Assembly: GCA_023442495.1 (NCBI GenBank)
Contig: JAEZZB010000028.1
Coordinates: 1 to 23,885 of the forward strand
Direction: 5' to 3'
DNA from: Bacillota bacterium
GTDB taxonomy: Bacteria > Bacillota > Clostridia > Tissierellales > Peptoniphilaceae
Length of the DNA stretch: 23,885 nt
Made by a program: the position numbers and the translations under genes
In this document: positions 1 through 8,296 of the stretch, in pieces
Layout: every line of letters begins with the position of its first letter
How positions within the stretch are numbered: position 1 is the stretch's first letter
Notes under the pieces: model-generated
Told to the model about the DNA's origin: nothing
Database searches by the model: none
The model's input: only the letters and a program-made list of their open reading frames with translations

Positions 1-6
1 GTAAAA

Positions 7-666
7 ATGAATGAAAATAATACAGATATTAATAAAAACCAATATGTAAAATATTTAATAATTTCAATTTTAGCATTGATTGTTCTTGCACTAGGGGTAT
101 CTATTATGGTGAAGTCAGATATTGGATTGGGACCATGGGATGCTTTAAGTGCAACTATTTCACAACTAACGGGTTTAAAATTTGGTACAGCATCTATTTT
201 ATCAAATTTAGTAATGATAGTCTTACAAATAGCTATCCTAAGAAAAAAATTCAAATTTTCATATTGGATTCAAATTCCAATAATATTTGGATTTGGCTTT
301 GTTATTAATTTCTTTTTATATAAAATATTGCAATTTAACTTGACTTTATATTGGACAAAATTGACATTTTTTGTATTAGGTAATATAGTAGCAGCTTTTT
401 CAATATCATTTTTAGTTATTTTAGACATTGTTGCAATGCCTCCAGAATTATTTTCATCTTCAGTAGCTAAAGTAAGCACATTTGAATTTTCAAATGTTAG
501 ACTATTATTAGATATAGTTTCAGTTATAATATGTTTACTATCAACTTTATTATTGTCAACGACATTGCAAATTAGAGAAGGTACGATTATCAGTATTATT
601 GTATTCAATATTTCATTAAAGGTATTTATAAAGCTAGTGGGACCTTTATTTGTAAAAACATTATAA
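7..666 (+). CDS. YczE/YitT-like integral membrane protein
   Basis: A 219-residue polytopic membrane protein with about six hydrophobic segments (roughly residues 14-35, 57-77, 87-105, 118-141, 165-186 and 194-214). The motif DIGLGPWD at residues 38-45, just after the first helix, and a Gly-Thr pair before the last helix (EGTIIS, 191-196) are typical of the YczE/YyaS/YitT family, whose transport role is not established. Only six bases precede the ATG, so no ribosome binding site can be checked, and no stop codon separates the start from the window edge; the start is therefore provisional. The Asn-rich hydrophilic N-terminus resembles a natural cytoplasmic tail. The gene ends 21 bp before the PTS regulator and the two are probably co-transcribed. 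The substrate is unknown. Confidence 0.75.
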   Translation: MNENNTDINKNQYVKYLIISILALIVLALGVSIMVKSDIGLGPWDALSATISQLTGLKFGTASILSNLVMIVLQIAILRKKFKFSYWIQIPIIFGFGFVINFFLYKILQFNLTLYWTKLTFFVLGNIVAAFSISFLVILDIVAMPPELFSSSVAKVSTFEFSNVRLLLDIVSVIICLLSTLLLSTTLQIREGTIISIIVFNISLKVFIKLVGPLFVKTL

Positions 667-687
667 AATTTTAGAAAGAAGGCTAAT

Positions 688-2646
688 ATGTTTCAAAGAC
701 AAAAACAAATAGTTTTTGACTTATCAAACAGTTATTTAACGATAAACGATTTAAGTGATAAGTATGGAGTAACTAGTCGTACAATTAGAAATGATATTAA
801 AACTATCAATGAAATACTTTGTAAATATTCAGCATGTATCGATAAAAACAGTGATAATGAATACTTTCTAAATGCGACTGATAAGTCTAAATTTACAGAA
901 TTTGAAAAGGATATCTTGCTAAATTTCGAGTTCGATTTTTCTGAGCCTAGAAATAGAATTATATATATTTCATTAAGATTTTTATTTGCAAATGAATATA
1001 TAAAACTAGAAGACTTGATTGATGAGATGTACATTTCCATGTCAACAATTAAAAATGATATTAAAAAAGTTAGAACTAATTTGGAAGATTATAATTTAGA
1101 ATTAGATTTTAAGCCAAACTATGGAATGAAAATTGTTGGTAATGAAAAAGAAATAAGAAATTGTATTTCCAATTTAATATATGAAATTAACACATTTAAT
1201 TTTGCACGATTTAATAGTGGTATCGGAGATTTGTTTGATGATGAAATCCTAGATGATATATATACTATAGTAGTCAAAAACATCAATGAATCATCTATAA
1301 AAATATCTGATGATATTTTGAATAATCTTGTTATACATATTGCGATAGCTATTAAGCGTATTCAAATGAATCAATATTTTAAAACAAAGATAGAGGCGGA
1401 TTTTAATAGTAATGACGAATATCAAATTGCTATTAATATTATTAATGATATCGAGGAAAGATTTGATATCGAATTTCCAACTGATGAAATAACTTATATT
1501 GGAATGCATTTAATGGGAACAAAACTAATAGTTAATTCTAGAAATTATGCTTCATTATTGGATAAAGAAGATGATGAAAATATTGAATTAGTATATGAAA
1601 TAATGGCTGAATTATCAAGATATTTAGGTTTTGATTTAACTAAAGATAAAGAGTTTCTTCAAGCAGTATTATTACATATTAAGCCGGCAATATATAGATA
1701 TAGAAATGGTCTCAACATCAGAAATCCGTTACTTGAGTCTATAAAAGAAAATTACATACTTCCTTTTGAAGCAGCTAAAATCAGCGGGGCAATCATAAAT
1801 AATAGATTAGGGATAGATTTTAATGATGATGAACTTGGATATTTAGCTATTCATATAGGTACTGCAATTGAGCGACATAAATTAGAGAAATCTCCAATAA
1901 GAGCATTACTTGTATGTACTACTGGAGTCGGTACTTCAAAACTTCTTCAATATAAGCTTGAAGCGAGATTTAAGGATGAAATTAAAATTGTTGGTACTTC
2001 AGAGCTATATAATATTGACAAATTCAAAAATGAAAATTTAGATTTAATTATTTCAACAATTCCATATCCGCATTTTATGAAAGGGTCATATCCTTCAAAA
2101 TTACCATATATTTATATTAAAGATATATTGGGAGATGTAAGTTTTGAAGCGATTGAAGAATTTGTTAAAAACAGAAATAAAATTTCAAGTAATGAAAATT
2201 TATATCAAAAAGATAAATTAGATTATTTAGATATAAGTGATATTTATTTAAATCAAGATTTAAAGACGATGGAAGAAGTTATACATTTTTTATCTAAAGA
2301 ACTTGTAAGAAAGCAAAAAGCGCCAAAAATTCTTGAAGAATTAGTGCTAAAAAGAGAATCGGTACTTCCAACATCTTATGGGAATTTAGTTGCGGTTCCA
2401 CACCCAATTGAATGTATAACAGATGATACATTTTTAACTATTGCTACACTTAAAAATCCTATCAGATGGGGAAATAATGAGGTTCAGTTAGTAATATTAC
2501 TAAATGTCGAAAAAGACGGGCCAGATTACTTGGAAATAATGTACAAAAAAATACTTAATTTAATAGACAGCAAACAGTCCGTAAATGAATTGATTTCAGC
2601 AAAAAGACCAGAAGAAATTATAAATATATTTAGAAGAACATTGTAA
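688..2646 (+). CDS. PRD-domain transcriptional regulator of the LicR/MtlR type
   Basis: A 652-residue PTS-controlled transcription activator for the downstream beta-glucoside operon (target inferred). Domains in order: winged HTH (about 8-60, with TSRTIRNDI), a second Mga-like HTH (about 85-150, MSTIKNDIKKV), PRD1 (about 175-280), PRD2 (about 295-400), an EIIB-like domain (about 405-495) and an EIIA domain of the mannitol/fructose class (about 515-650). All expected phospho-acceptor positions are present: H217 and H274 in PRD1, H330 and H389 in PRD2, C410 in the EIIB-like domain and H572 (AVPHPIE) in EIIA. Length and layout match Bacillus LicR. In that family, PTS phosphorylation of the PRDs and EIIA sets activity according to sugar supply and general PTS flux. 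The start has a good AGAAGG site. A terminator follows directly, separating this gene from the transport operon. Confidence 0.9.
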   Translation: MFQRQKQIVFDLSNSYLTINDLSDKYGVTSRTIRNDIKTINEILCKYSACIDKNSDNEYFLNATDKSKFTEFEKDILLNFEFDFSEPRNRIIYISLRFLFANEYIKLEDLIDEMYISMSTIKNDIKKVRTNLEDYNLELDFKPNYGMKIVGNEKEIRNCISNLIYEINTFNFARFNSGIGDLFDDEILDDIYTIVVKNINESSIKISDDILNNLVIHIAIAIKRIQMNQYFKTKIEADFNSNDEYQIAINIINDIEERFDIEFPTDEITYIGMHLMGTKLIVNSRNYASLLDKEDDENIELVYEIMAELSRYLGFDLTKDKEFLQAVLLHIKPAIYRYRNGLNIRNPLLESIKENYILPFEAAKISGAIINNRLGIDFNDDELGYLAIHIGTAIERHKLEKSPIRALLVCTTGVGTSKLLQYKLEARFKDEIKIVGTSELYNIDKFKNENLDLIISTIPYPHFMKGSYPSKLPYIYIKDILGDVSFEAIEEFVKNRNKISSNENLYQKDKLDYLDISDIYLNQDLKTMEEVIHFLSKELVRKQKAPKILEELVLKRESVLPTSYGNLVAVPHPIECITDDTFLTIATLKNPIRWGNNEVQLVILLNVEKDGPDYLEIMYKKILNLIDSKQSVNELISAKRPEEIINIFRRTL

Positions 2647-2674
2647 AGCTTTAGATTTTATCTAGAGCTTTTTT
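2645..2674 (+). terminator. Rho-independent terminator after the PRD regulator
   Basis: A 12-bp stem (2645-2656 with 2660-2671, one G-T pair) with a TTT loop, ending in a T run. The left arm overlaps the last bases of the regulator's stop codon. It splits the regulator unit from the PTS operon, so the latter needs its own promoter. Confidence 0.8.
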
Positions 2675-2696
2675 AAGTTTAAATTTTCAAAAAAAT

Positions 2697-2715
2697 ATTT
2701 CCAAACAATTTCCAA
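2697..2715 (+). promoter_or_regulatory. Direct repeat ATTTCCAA x2, candidate activator-binding site
   Basis: Two identical 8-mers, ATTTCCAA, at 2697-2704 and 2708-2715, start exactly 11 bp apart (one helical turn) and end 20 bp before the candidate -35. Position and phasing fit a dimeric activator such as the LicR-like protein encoded just upstream. Assignment to that protein is inference; I do not know the family's consensus well enough to match it. Confidence 0.4.
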
Positions 2716-2735
2716 GTAAAATGAAAAAGCATGTC

Positions 2736-2764
2736 TTAATAAAATAGGCGATTCAAACTATTAT
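2736..2764 (+). promoter_or_regulatory. Candidate promoter of the PTS operon
   Basis: TTAATA (2736-2741), a 17-bp spacer and TATTAT (2759-2764), placed 35 bp before the EIIA start. The -35 is a poor match to TTGACA, as expected of an activator-dependent promoter. Confidence 0.4.
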
Positions 2765-2799
2765 ATAAATGTAAGGAAAAATAATTTAAAGGAGGACAT

Positions 2800-3102
2800 A
2801 TGCAATACGAAGAAGTTGTAATGGAAATCATTGTTCATTCAGGGCAAGCAAGATCTTTAGCGATGGAAGCTATTCAAGAAGCTAAAAAAGGAAATTTTGA
2901 TAGAGCCTATAAATTACTTAATGAATCTAATGAAGAATTTTTAAAGGCTCATAAAGTACAAACTGAATTAATTCAAAAAGAAGTTTCTGGTGAAAAAAAT
3001 GAAATTAGCTTGTTAATGGTTCATGCTCAAGATCATTTGATGACAGGAATGACTGTAAAAGAACTAGCAGAAGAATTTGTTGAAGTATACAAAAATAAAT
3101 AA
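2800..3102 (+). CDS. PTS EIIA component, lactose/cellobiose family
   Basis: A 100-residue cytoplasmic phosphocarrier that takes phosphate from HPr and passes it to the EIIB encoded next. It is the usual length for the Lac family of EIIA, an all-helical trimer. The signature MVHAQDHLM lies at residues 73-81; H75 corresponds to the phosphorylated His and D78 to the metal-binding Asp known in lactococcal EIIA-Lac. Start chosen at 2800 because AAAGGAGGA sits directly upstream; the later ATG at codon 8 has no such site. It is the first gene of a six-gene operon (EIIA, EIIB, unknown membrane protein, EIIC, GH1, GH4). The two 6-phospho-beta-glucosidases point to beta-diglucosides such as cellobiose rather than lactose, but the exact sugar cannot be read from the sequence. 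Confidence 0.93.
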   Translation: MQYEEVVMEIIVHSGQARSLAMEAIQEAKKGNFDRAYKLLNESNEEFLKAHKVQTELIQKEVSGEKNEISLLMVHAQDHLMTGMTVKELAEEFVEVYKNK

Positions 3103-3129
3103 TATAGACAAAAAATAAAGGAGAAAGAA

Positions 3130-3447
3130 ATGAAAAAAGGTTTAATTATATGTGCAGCTGGAATGTCTAGCTCATTGATGGCTAAAAAAGTAACAGAATA
3201 CTTTAAAGGAAAAGGTGTAGATATTGAACTTGACGCTACATTACATGCAAATGGTGAAAAAGCAATCAAGAATAAAGAATTTGATTTATACTTAATTAGC
3301 CCTCAAGCAAAAATGTATTATGAAAAGTTCAAAAAATATGCAGATGAGGTTGGTAGACCAATCGTTTTAATTCCTATACAAGCATATGCTCCTATACCAA
3401 TGGGAATTGAAAAATTAGCGAAAGTAGTTGAAGAAAATATTGGATAG
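3130..3447 (+). CDS. PTS EIIB component, lactose/cellobiose family
   Basis: A 105-residue EIIB domain of the Lac/cellobiose class. The P-loop-like active site CAAGMSSSLM begins at C8, the Cys that carries phosphate from EIIA to the incoming sugar. Family length and the second-half pattern (YLISPQAKMYYE, then VLIPIQAYAP) agree. A GGAGAAAG ribosome site lies just upstream, 27 bp after EIIA. It acts at the cytoplasmic face of EIIC. It is a separate polypeptide here, as in lic and cel operons, not fused to EIIC. Confidence 0.93.
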   Translation: MKKGLIICAAGMSSSLMAKKVTEYFKGKGVDIELDATLHANGEKAIKNKEFDLYLISPQAKMYYEKFKKYADEVGRPIVLIPIQAYAPIPMGIEKLAKVVEENIG

Positions 3448-3450
3448 ATT

Positions 3451-3900
3451 ATGTCAAAAAAGAAAAAAAGCCTAGAAGAATTTTACAAAGAAAGATATGA
3501 TAAGGCTCTAGTTTACAGTAGATATACTTTAACCAGATATGCAACAGCAATGTTATGCGTAATTAATTTATATTGGTTATATATGGTGTATTTAGGAACT
3601 CCGAAATTGCTATTTATACCAATAATAAAACTTGTTATTTATATAATATGTTTTGCGGATCAATTCTTATCTATGGAAAAGAATAATTACGATAAGATGA
3701 AATGGACAGATAGAGTACTTAAAATATCCGTGATAATAGATTTAGTATTAATTATATTATCTATTATTAATTACAAAAAATATTTTCCATATTTTTCAAA
3801 TGTATATGTTCCACTAGGCTTATTTGGCTTAAATACAGCGTTAGCTATAATTATATTATATAAAAACTATAAAATAAAACAAAAATTTAACATTAAATAG
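3451..3900 (+). CDS. Unrecognised four-helix membrane protein inside the PTS operon
   Basis: A 149-residue protein I cannot assign to a family. It has a charged cytoplasmic-type N-terminus (KKKK at 3-6, then a Lys/Glu/Tyr-rich stretch), about four hydrophobic segments (roughly 28-48, 53-70, 90-107 and 118-137) and a Lys-rich C-terminus. The ATG lies three bases after the EIIB stop with only a weak upstream purine run, so translation is probably coupled to EIIB. It sits exactly between EIIB and EIIC, which argues for a role tied to the permease: assembly, regulation or an accessory subunit. I recall small hypothetical membrane genes in streptococcal cel loci at a similar position, but have not verified this. 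No catalytic motif is visible. Confidence 0.8.
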   Translation: MSKKKKSLEEFYKERYDKALVYSRYTLTRYATAMLCVINLYWLYMVYLGTPKLLFIPIIKLVIYIICFADQFLSMEKNNYDKMKWTDRVLKISVIIDLVLIILSIINYKKYFPYFSNVYVPLGLFGLNTALAIIILYKNYKIKQKFNIK

Positions 3901-3923
3901 AAAATATAACTATAGGAGGCGAA

Positions 3924-5249
3924 ATGTTTAATTTTTTAGAAAAAAATTTAATGGGTCCAATGACCAAATTATCTCAATTGAGATTAGTTAGAGCAATTAC
4001 AGCAGCAGGTATGGCTTCCATACCATTTACAATAGTAGGTTCACTATTCTTAGTATTGAATGTTTTACCACTTACAATGCCATTCCTTAACAGTTTTTTT
4101 GAAGCAACATTCTTCAAAGTTTCAGATGTATACATGCTTGCAAACAAAGCTTCTATCGGTATTGTAGCTTTATACTTCTTACTTGTAATTTCATATGAAT
4201 ATACAAGAATTATTGATGAAGAAGAAGATTGTGATTTAAGTCCAATTAACGGTATGTTATTATCACTATTTGCATATATGATGTTTATACCTCAATTTGC
4301 AAAAGAAGGCGGTTTTTCATTATTACATGATCCAGAAGCAGGTATCATAAATGGTTGGGGCGTAGGAGCTGACGGTATATCAAGATTTGGAGCAACTGGT
4401 TTATTTACAGCAATAATTGTATCTTGGTTAGCAGTAAACATATATAAAGTCTGTGTTAAAAGAAAATTAATCATTAAAATGCCAGAAGAAGTTCCAGAAG
4501 GAGTTGCAAGATCATTTACAGCTTTGATACCAGCAGCAATCGTAGCATTTGCAGTATTTTTCATTAATGGTGGTTTAGTAGCATTAGGAACAGACTTATT
4601 TGATATTGTTGCAATTCCATTTGGTTTCGTTATAAATATTGCTAACTCATATATCGGATTATTGATAATATTCTTCTTAATTTCATCTTTATGGTTAGTA
4701 GGTATTCATGGTGCAACAATAATTACTTCATTGCTTACACCAATCGTTTTATCAAATATGGCAGCTAATCAAGCTGGAGCAAATATTCCATTAGCTGGTG
4801 AATTTTATAATGCATTCGTAAACTTAGGTGGATCTGGTTCAACATTAGGTTTGATTTTAATGTGTGCAGTTATAGCAAAGAGTGAACAATTAAAAATTCT
4901 TGGTAGAGCAGCACTTGTACCAGGACTATTTAATATTAATGAACCAATTTTATTTGGTCTACCAATAGTATATAACCCAATTATGGCTATTCCATTTATA
5001 CTAGCACCAATGGTTTCAGCATCTATTGCATATTTCTCAATTTCACTTGGAATAATTAAACCATTAATTGCACAACAACCATGGCCAACACCAGCAGGTA
5101 TAGGTGCATTTATAGGAACTGGTGGGGACTGGAAAGCTGCAGTTGTGGCAGTAATATGTGCTATAGCAGCTGCGTTAGTTTACTATCCATTCTTAAAAGC
5201 ATACGATAAGAAATTATTAAAAGAACAAGAAGAAAATGCAGCACAATAA
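3924..5249 (+). CDS. PTS EIIC permease, lactose/cellobiose family
   Basis: A 441-residue integral membrane component that binds the sugar outside, carries it across and presents it to EIIB for phosphorylation. Length and motifs fit the CelB/LicC/ChbC family. LVGIHGATI holds H262 and GLFNINEPILFG (334-345) holds E340, matching the His and Glu shown to contact the sugar in the Bacillus ChbC structure. The N-terminus FLEKNLMGPMTKLSQLRLVRAI is typical of this family. A TAGGAGG ribosome site precedes the ATG. The C-terminal tail is Lys/Glu-rich and cytoplasmic. It works with the EIIA and EIIB encoded upstream; specificity is likely for beta-diglucosides given the downstream hydrolases. Confidence 0.95.
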   Translation: MFNFLEKNLMGPMTKLSQLRLVRAITAAGMASIPFTIVGSLFLVLNVLPLTMPFLNSFFEATFFKVSDVYMLANKASIGIVALYFLLVISYEYTRIIDEEEDCDLSPINGMLLSLFAYMMFIPQFAKEGGFSLLHDPEAGIINGWGVGADGISRFGATGLFTAIIVSWLAVNIYKVCVKRKLIIKMPEEVPEGVARSFTALIPAAIVAFAVFFINGGLVALGTDLFDIVAIPFGFVINIANSYIGLLIIFFLISSLWLVGIHGATIITSLLTPIVLSNMAANQAGANIPLAGEFYNAFVNLGGSGSTLGLILMCAVIAKSEQLKILGRAALVPGLFNINEPILFGLPIVYNPIMAIPFILAPMVSASIAYFSISLGIIKPLIAQQPWPTPAGIGAFIGTGGDWKAAVVAVICAIAAALVYYPFLKAYDKKLLKEQEENAAQ

Positions 5250-5302
5250 TAAAGATTAATTAACAAATAGACGTTTATATAAATCAAAATTAAGGAGTAA
5301 AA

Positions 5303-6727
5303 ATGGGTTTTAGAAAAGATTTTTTATGGGGTGGAGCTACAGCTGCTAATCAATTAGAAGGCGCTTATAATGAAGACGGCAGAGGCTTAGCCAATGTTGA
5401 TCTATGTCCAGTTGGTGAAAGCAGATTTGAAGTAATCACAGGTAAAAGAAAAATGCTTGAATTTGAAGAAGGTGAATTTTATCCTGCAAAGAAAGCTATC
5501 GATCATTACCATAGATATAAAGAAGATATAAAATTATTTGCAGAAATGGGATTCAAAGTTTATAGACTTTCAATTGCTTGGACAAGAATATTCCCAAATG
5601 GTGATGAAACTGAACCAAATGAAAAAGGTTTAGAATTCTATGAAAAAATATTTGATGAATGTCACAAGTATGGAATTGAACCTTTAGTAACAATTACTCA
5701 TTTTGATTTTCCAGTTCATTTAATTAAAGAATATGGTGGATGGCGTAATAGAAAAATCATAGATTTTTACGAAAGATTAGTTACAGCATTATTTACAAGA
5801 TTCAAAGGTAAAGTAAAATATTGGTTAACATTTAATGAAATCAATATAATTTTAGCAGCTCCATTTATGGGTGCAGGTCTTGTATTTGAAGAAGGTGAAA
5901 ATACTAAAAAGGTACAATATCAAGCAATTCACCATGAATTACTTGCATCAGCAATAGCTACAAAAGTTTTAAGAAAAATTGACCCGGATGCAATGATTGG
6001 TTGTATGTTAGCGGCAGGTACATATTATCCATTAACATGTAAACCAACAGATGTATTAGCAGCTCAAAAATCAAACAGAGATAATTATTTCTTCGTAGAT
6101 GTTCAATCAAGAGGAAAATATCCAGAATATAAATTAAGAGAATTGGAAAGAGAAGGAATTTTACCTGAAATTACTGAAGAAGATAAGAAATTATTAGCAG
6201 AAAATACAGTAGACTTTATTTCATTCTCTTACTATTCAACAAGAGTTGCAACAGGCGATCAAACTGTAAAAGCTACAGAAGAAAATTTATTGAGTTCAGC
6301 TGAAAATAAATATCTAGAAAAAACTGATTGGGGTTGGGCTATAGATCCACTAGGCTTTAGAATTACAATAAATGATATTTATGATAGATATCAAAAACCA
6401 TTATTTGTAGTTGAAAATGGTCTTGGAGCAGTGGACACTCCAGATGAAAATGGATATGTAGAAGATGATTATAGAATTGATTATCTAAGAGATCATATTA
6501 AAAATATGCGTGATGCAGTAGAATTAGACGGTGTTGATTTACTTGGTTATACAACATGGGGTCCAATTGACTTAGTTTCAGCAGGAACTGGTGAAATGAA
6601 GAAGAGATATGGATTTATCTATGTGGATAGAGATAATTACGGTAATGGTACATTAAACAGATCTAAGAAAAAATCATTTGATTGGTACAAGAAAGTTATA
6701 GAATCAAACGGTCAAGATTTAGATTAA
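5303..6727 (+). CDS. GH1 6-phospho-beta-glucosidase
   Basis: A 474-residue cytoplasmic (beta/alpha)8 barrel that hydrolyses 6-phospho-beta-glucosides delivered by the PTS, releasing glucose 6-phosphate. The GH1 N-terminal signature FLWGGATAANQLEG is at 7-20. The acid/base is E179 in TFNEIN and the nucleophile E371 in VVENGLG. The C-terminal loop SAGTGEMKKRYGFIYVD places S426, K433 and Y435 where phospho-glycosidases bind the 6-phosphate; this is what separates the enzyme from non-phosphorylated beta-glucosidases. A clear AAGGAG site precedes the start. It lies 53 bp after EIIC and 25 bp before the GH4 gene in the same operon. A phospho-beta-galactosidase is less likely but not excluded. Confidence 0.93.
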   Translation: MGFRKDFLWGGATAANQLEGAYNEDGRGLANVDLCPVGESRFEVITGKRKMLEFEEGEFYPAKKAIDHYHRYKEDIKLFAEMGFKVYRLSIAWTRIFPNGDETEPNEKGLEFYEKIFDECHKYGIEPLVTITHFDFPVHLIKEYGGWRNRKIIDFYERLVTALFTRFKGKVKYWLTFNEINIILAAPFMGAGLVFEEGENTKKVQYQAIHHELLASAIATKVLRKIDPDAMIGCMLAAGTYYPLTCKPTDVLAAQKSNRDNYFFVDVQSRGKYPEYKLRELEREGILPEITEEDKKLLAENTVDFISFSYYSTRVATGDQTVKATEENLLSSAENKYLEKTDWGWAIDPLGFRITINDIYDRYQKPLFVVENGLGAVDTPDENGYVEDDYRIDYLRDHIKNMRDAVELDGVDLLGYTTWGPIDLVSAGTGEMKKRYGFIYVDRDNYGNGTLNRSKKKSFDWYKKVIESNGQDLD

Positions 6728-6752
6728 TTATTGTTAAAATAAGGAGTGAGTT

Positions 6753-8138
6753 ATGTCTAAGAAGTTAAAAATAGTTACAATTGGTGGCGGTTCATCTTAC
6801 ACACCTGAATTAATAGAAGGATATATTTTAAGAAAAGACCAATTAAATATTGGTGAAATAGTACTTGTAGATATACCGGACGGAGAACAAAAGCTAAATA
6901 TTGTAGGTGAGATGGCTAAGAGAATGATTAAGGCTGCAGGTCTTGATTGGAAAGTAACTCTTACCTTAGATAGATACAATGCTCTTAAAGATGCAGATTT
7001 TGTCACAACGCAATTTAGGGTAGGTCTTTTAAATGCCAGAGTAAAAGATGAAAGAATACCTCTATCTCATGGAGTATTAGGTCAAGAAACTAATGGTGCT
7101 GGTGGAATGTTCAAAGCATTTAGAACTATACCAGTTATTGGACAAATCATTGATGATATGAGAGAACAATGTCCTAATGCATGGCTAATCGATTTTACTA
7201 ATCCAGCAGGAATAGTTACAGAAGCAGCTATAAAACATTTTGGATGGGAAAAGACAATAGGTCTTTGTAATGTTCCAATAAATTTAATGACAAATGAAGC
7301 AGAAGCAATGGGTGTTGAGGTTGACGATTTACATTTCAGATTTGCTGGAATTAATCACTTCCACTGGCATAGAGTTTGGGATAAGGAAGGTAATGAAATT
7401 ACAGAAGATGTAATTGAAGCCGTGTATGGAAATACAAAGGGTGGACAAGAAGTTGAAAACATTCACCAAGCTAATTACCATATTGAACAATTAAGAGATT
7501 TAAAACTTTTACCATGCTCATATCATAGATATTACTATATAGAAGATGAAATGCTACAAGATTCAATTGAAGCATTCAAGAGAGGTGAAACAAGAGCGCA
7601 AGTTGTTAAGAAAACAGAGGAAAGATTATTTGAATTATACAAAGATCCAAATTTAGATTATAAACCAGAAGAGTTAACACAAAGAGGTGGTACACACTAT
7701 TCTGATGCAGCTTGTGAAATTATAGCATCTATTGTTAATGATAAAGGTACACTTATGACTGTATCAACAAGAAACAATGGAGCGATTGAAGATTTACCAT
7801 ACGACTGTATAGTAGAAATCTCTGCTAATATAGATGCAAGAGGTGCAAATGTTGAAAATTGGGGCAGACTAATGCCGGCAGCAAGAGGAACACTACAAAT
7901 CATGAAAGCAATGGAAGAAACTGTAATCAGAGCTGCAATAGACGGTGACTACAATGCAGCATTACATGCATTTACAATCAATCCATTGGTACCAGGTGGA
8001 AAACTTGCAAAAAGATTATTAGATGAATTACTATATGCTCATAAAAAATATTTACCACAATTTGCAGACAAAATAGCAGAAATAGAAAAGGACGAAGAAA
8101 TTACATCATATGTGGATGAACTAATGAAGAGTAATTAA
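6753..8138 (+). CDS. GH4 6-phospho-beta-glucosidase (NAD- and metal-dependent, LicH/CelF type)
   Basis: A 461-residue enzyme of glycoside hydrolase family 4. It has an N-terminal Rossmann fold (IVTIGGGSSYTPEL, 7-20). C172 in LCNVP and H202 in AGINHFHW correspond to the divalent-metal ligands, usually Mn2+. The family cleaves 6-phospho-glycosides by transient oxidation at C3 and elimination, using NAD as a cofactor, a mechanism unrelated to that of the GH1 neighbour. The sequence is closer to the beta-specific LicH/CelF/BglT branch than to the alpha-specific MalH/AglA branch, judged from overall pattern only. A strong AAGGAG site precedes the ATG. It is the last gene of the PTS operon; a long hairpin follows. 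Confidence 0.9.
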   Translation: MSKKLKIVTIGGGSSYTPELIEGYILRKDQLNIGEIVLVDIPDGEQKLNIVGEMAKRMIKAAGLDWKVTLTLDRYNALKDADFVTTQFRVGLLNARVKDERIPLSHGVLGQETNGAGGMFKAFRTIPVIGQIIDDMREQCPNAWLIDFTNPAGIVTEAAIKHFGWEKTIGLCNVPINLMTNEAEAMGVEVDDLHFRFAGINHFHWHRVWDKEGNEITEDVIEAVYGNTKGGQEVENIHQANYHIEQLRDLKLLPCSYHRYYYIEDEMLQDSIEAFKRGETRAQVVKKTEERLFELYKDPNLDYKPEELTQRGGTHYSDAACEIIASIVNDKGTLMTVSTRNNGAIEDLPYDCIVEISANIDARGANVENWGRLMPAARGTLQIMKAMEETVIRAAIDGDYNAALHAFTINPLVPGGKLAKRLLDELLYAHKKYLPQFADKIAEIEKDEEITSYVDELMKSN

Positions 8139-8162
8139 TCAAAAAAATATATAGTATAATAT

Positions 8163-8244
8163 AAGGAAGTAAGTTTGAACTGATTTAAAAAGTTGGACCT
8201 AAAATTCGATTTTTTGAAAATAGTTTACTACTTACTTCCTTTTA
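8163..8244 (+). terminator. Long intergenic hairpin after the PTS operon, possible terminator or IS-derived element
   Basis: A perfect 12-bp inverted repeat (8163-8174, AAGGAAGTAAGT, with 8230-8241) encloses 55 bp that continue as an imperfect inverted repeat containing many G-U pairs, leaving only a small central loop. A TTTATTT stretch follows. Position suggests the operon terminator, but the arm length is excessive. The left inner arm (8176-8199, GAACTGA then AAAAAGTTGGACC) resembles the end of an IS3/IS150-family element as I recall it. No transposase is present. Confidence 0.5.
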
Positions 8245-8296
8245 TTTAAATATTGAATAATTTTTTTAGAAAAAATCAAATATATTAAGGAGTATT

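Noticed and set aside
270..608. Minus-strand open frame opposite the YczE-like gene
   Set aside because: Antisense shadow of a clear membrane protein gene, with no ribosome site on that strand.
2720..2740. Possible catabolite-response element (cre) before the PTS operon
   Set aside because: The TGAAAAAGCATG stretch lacks the central CG and the symmetry of the cre consensus.
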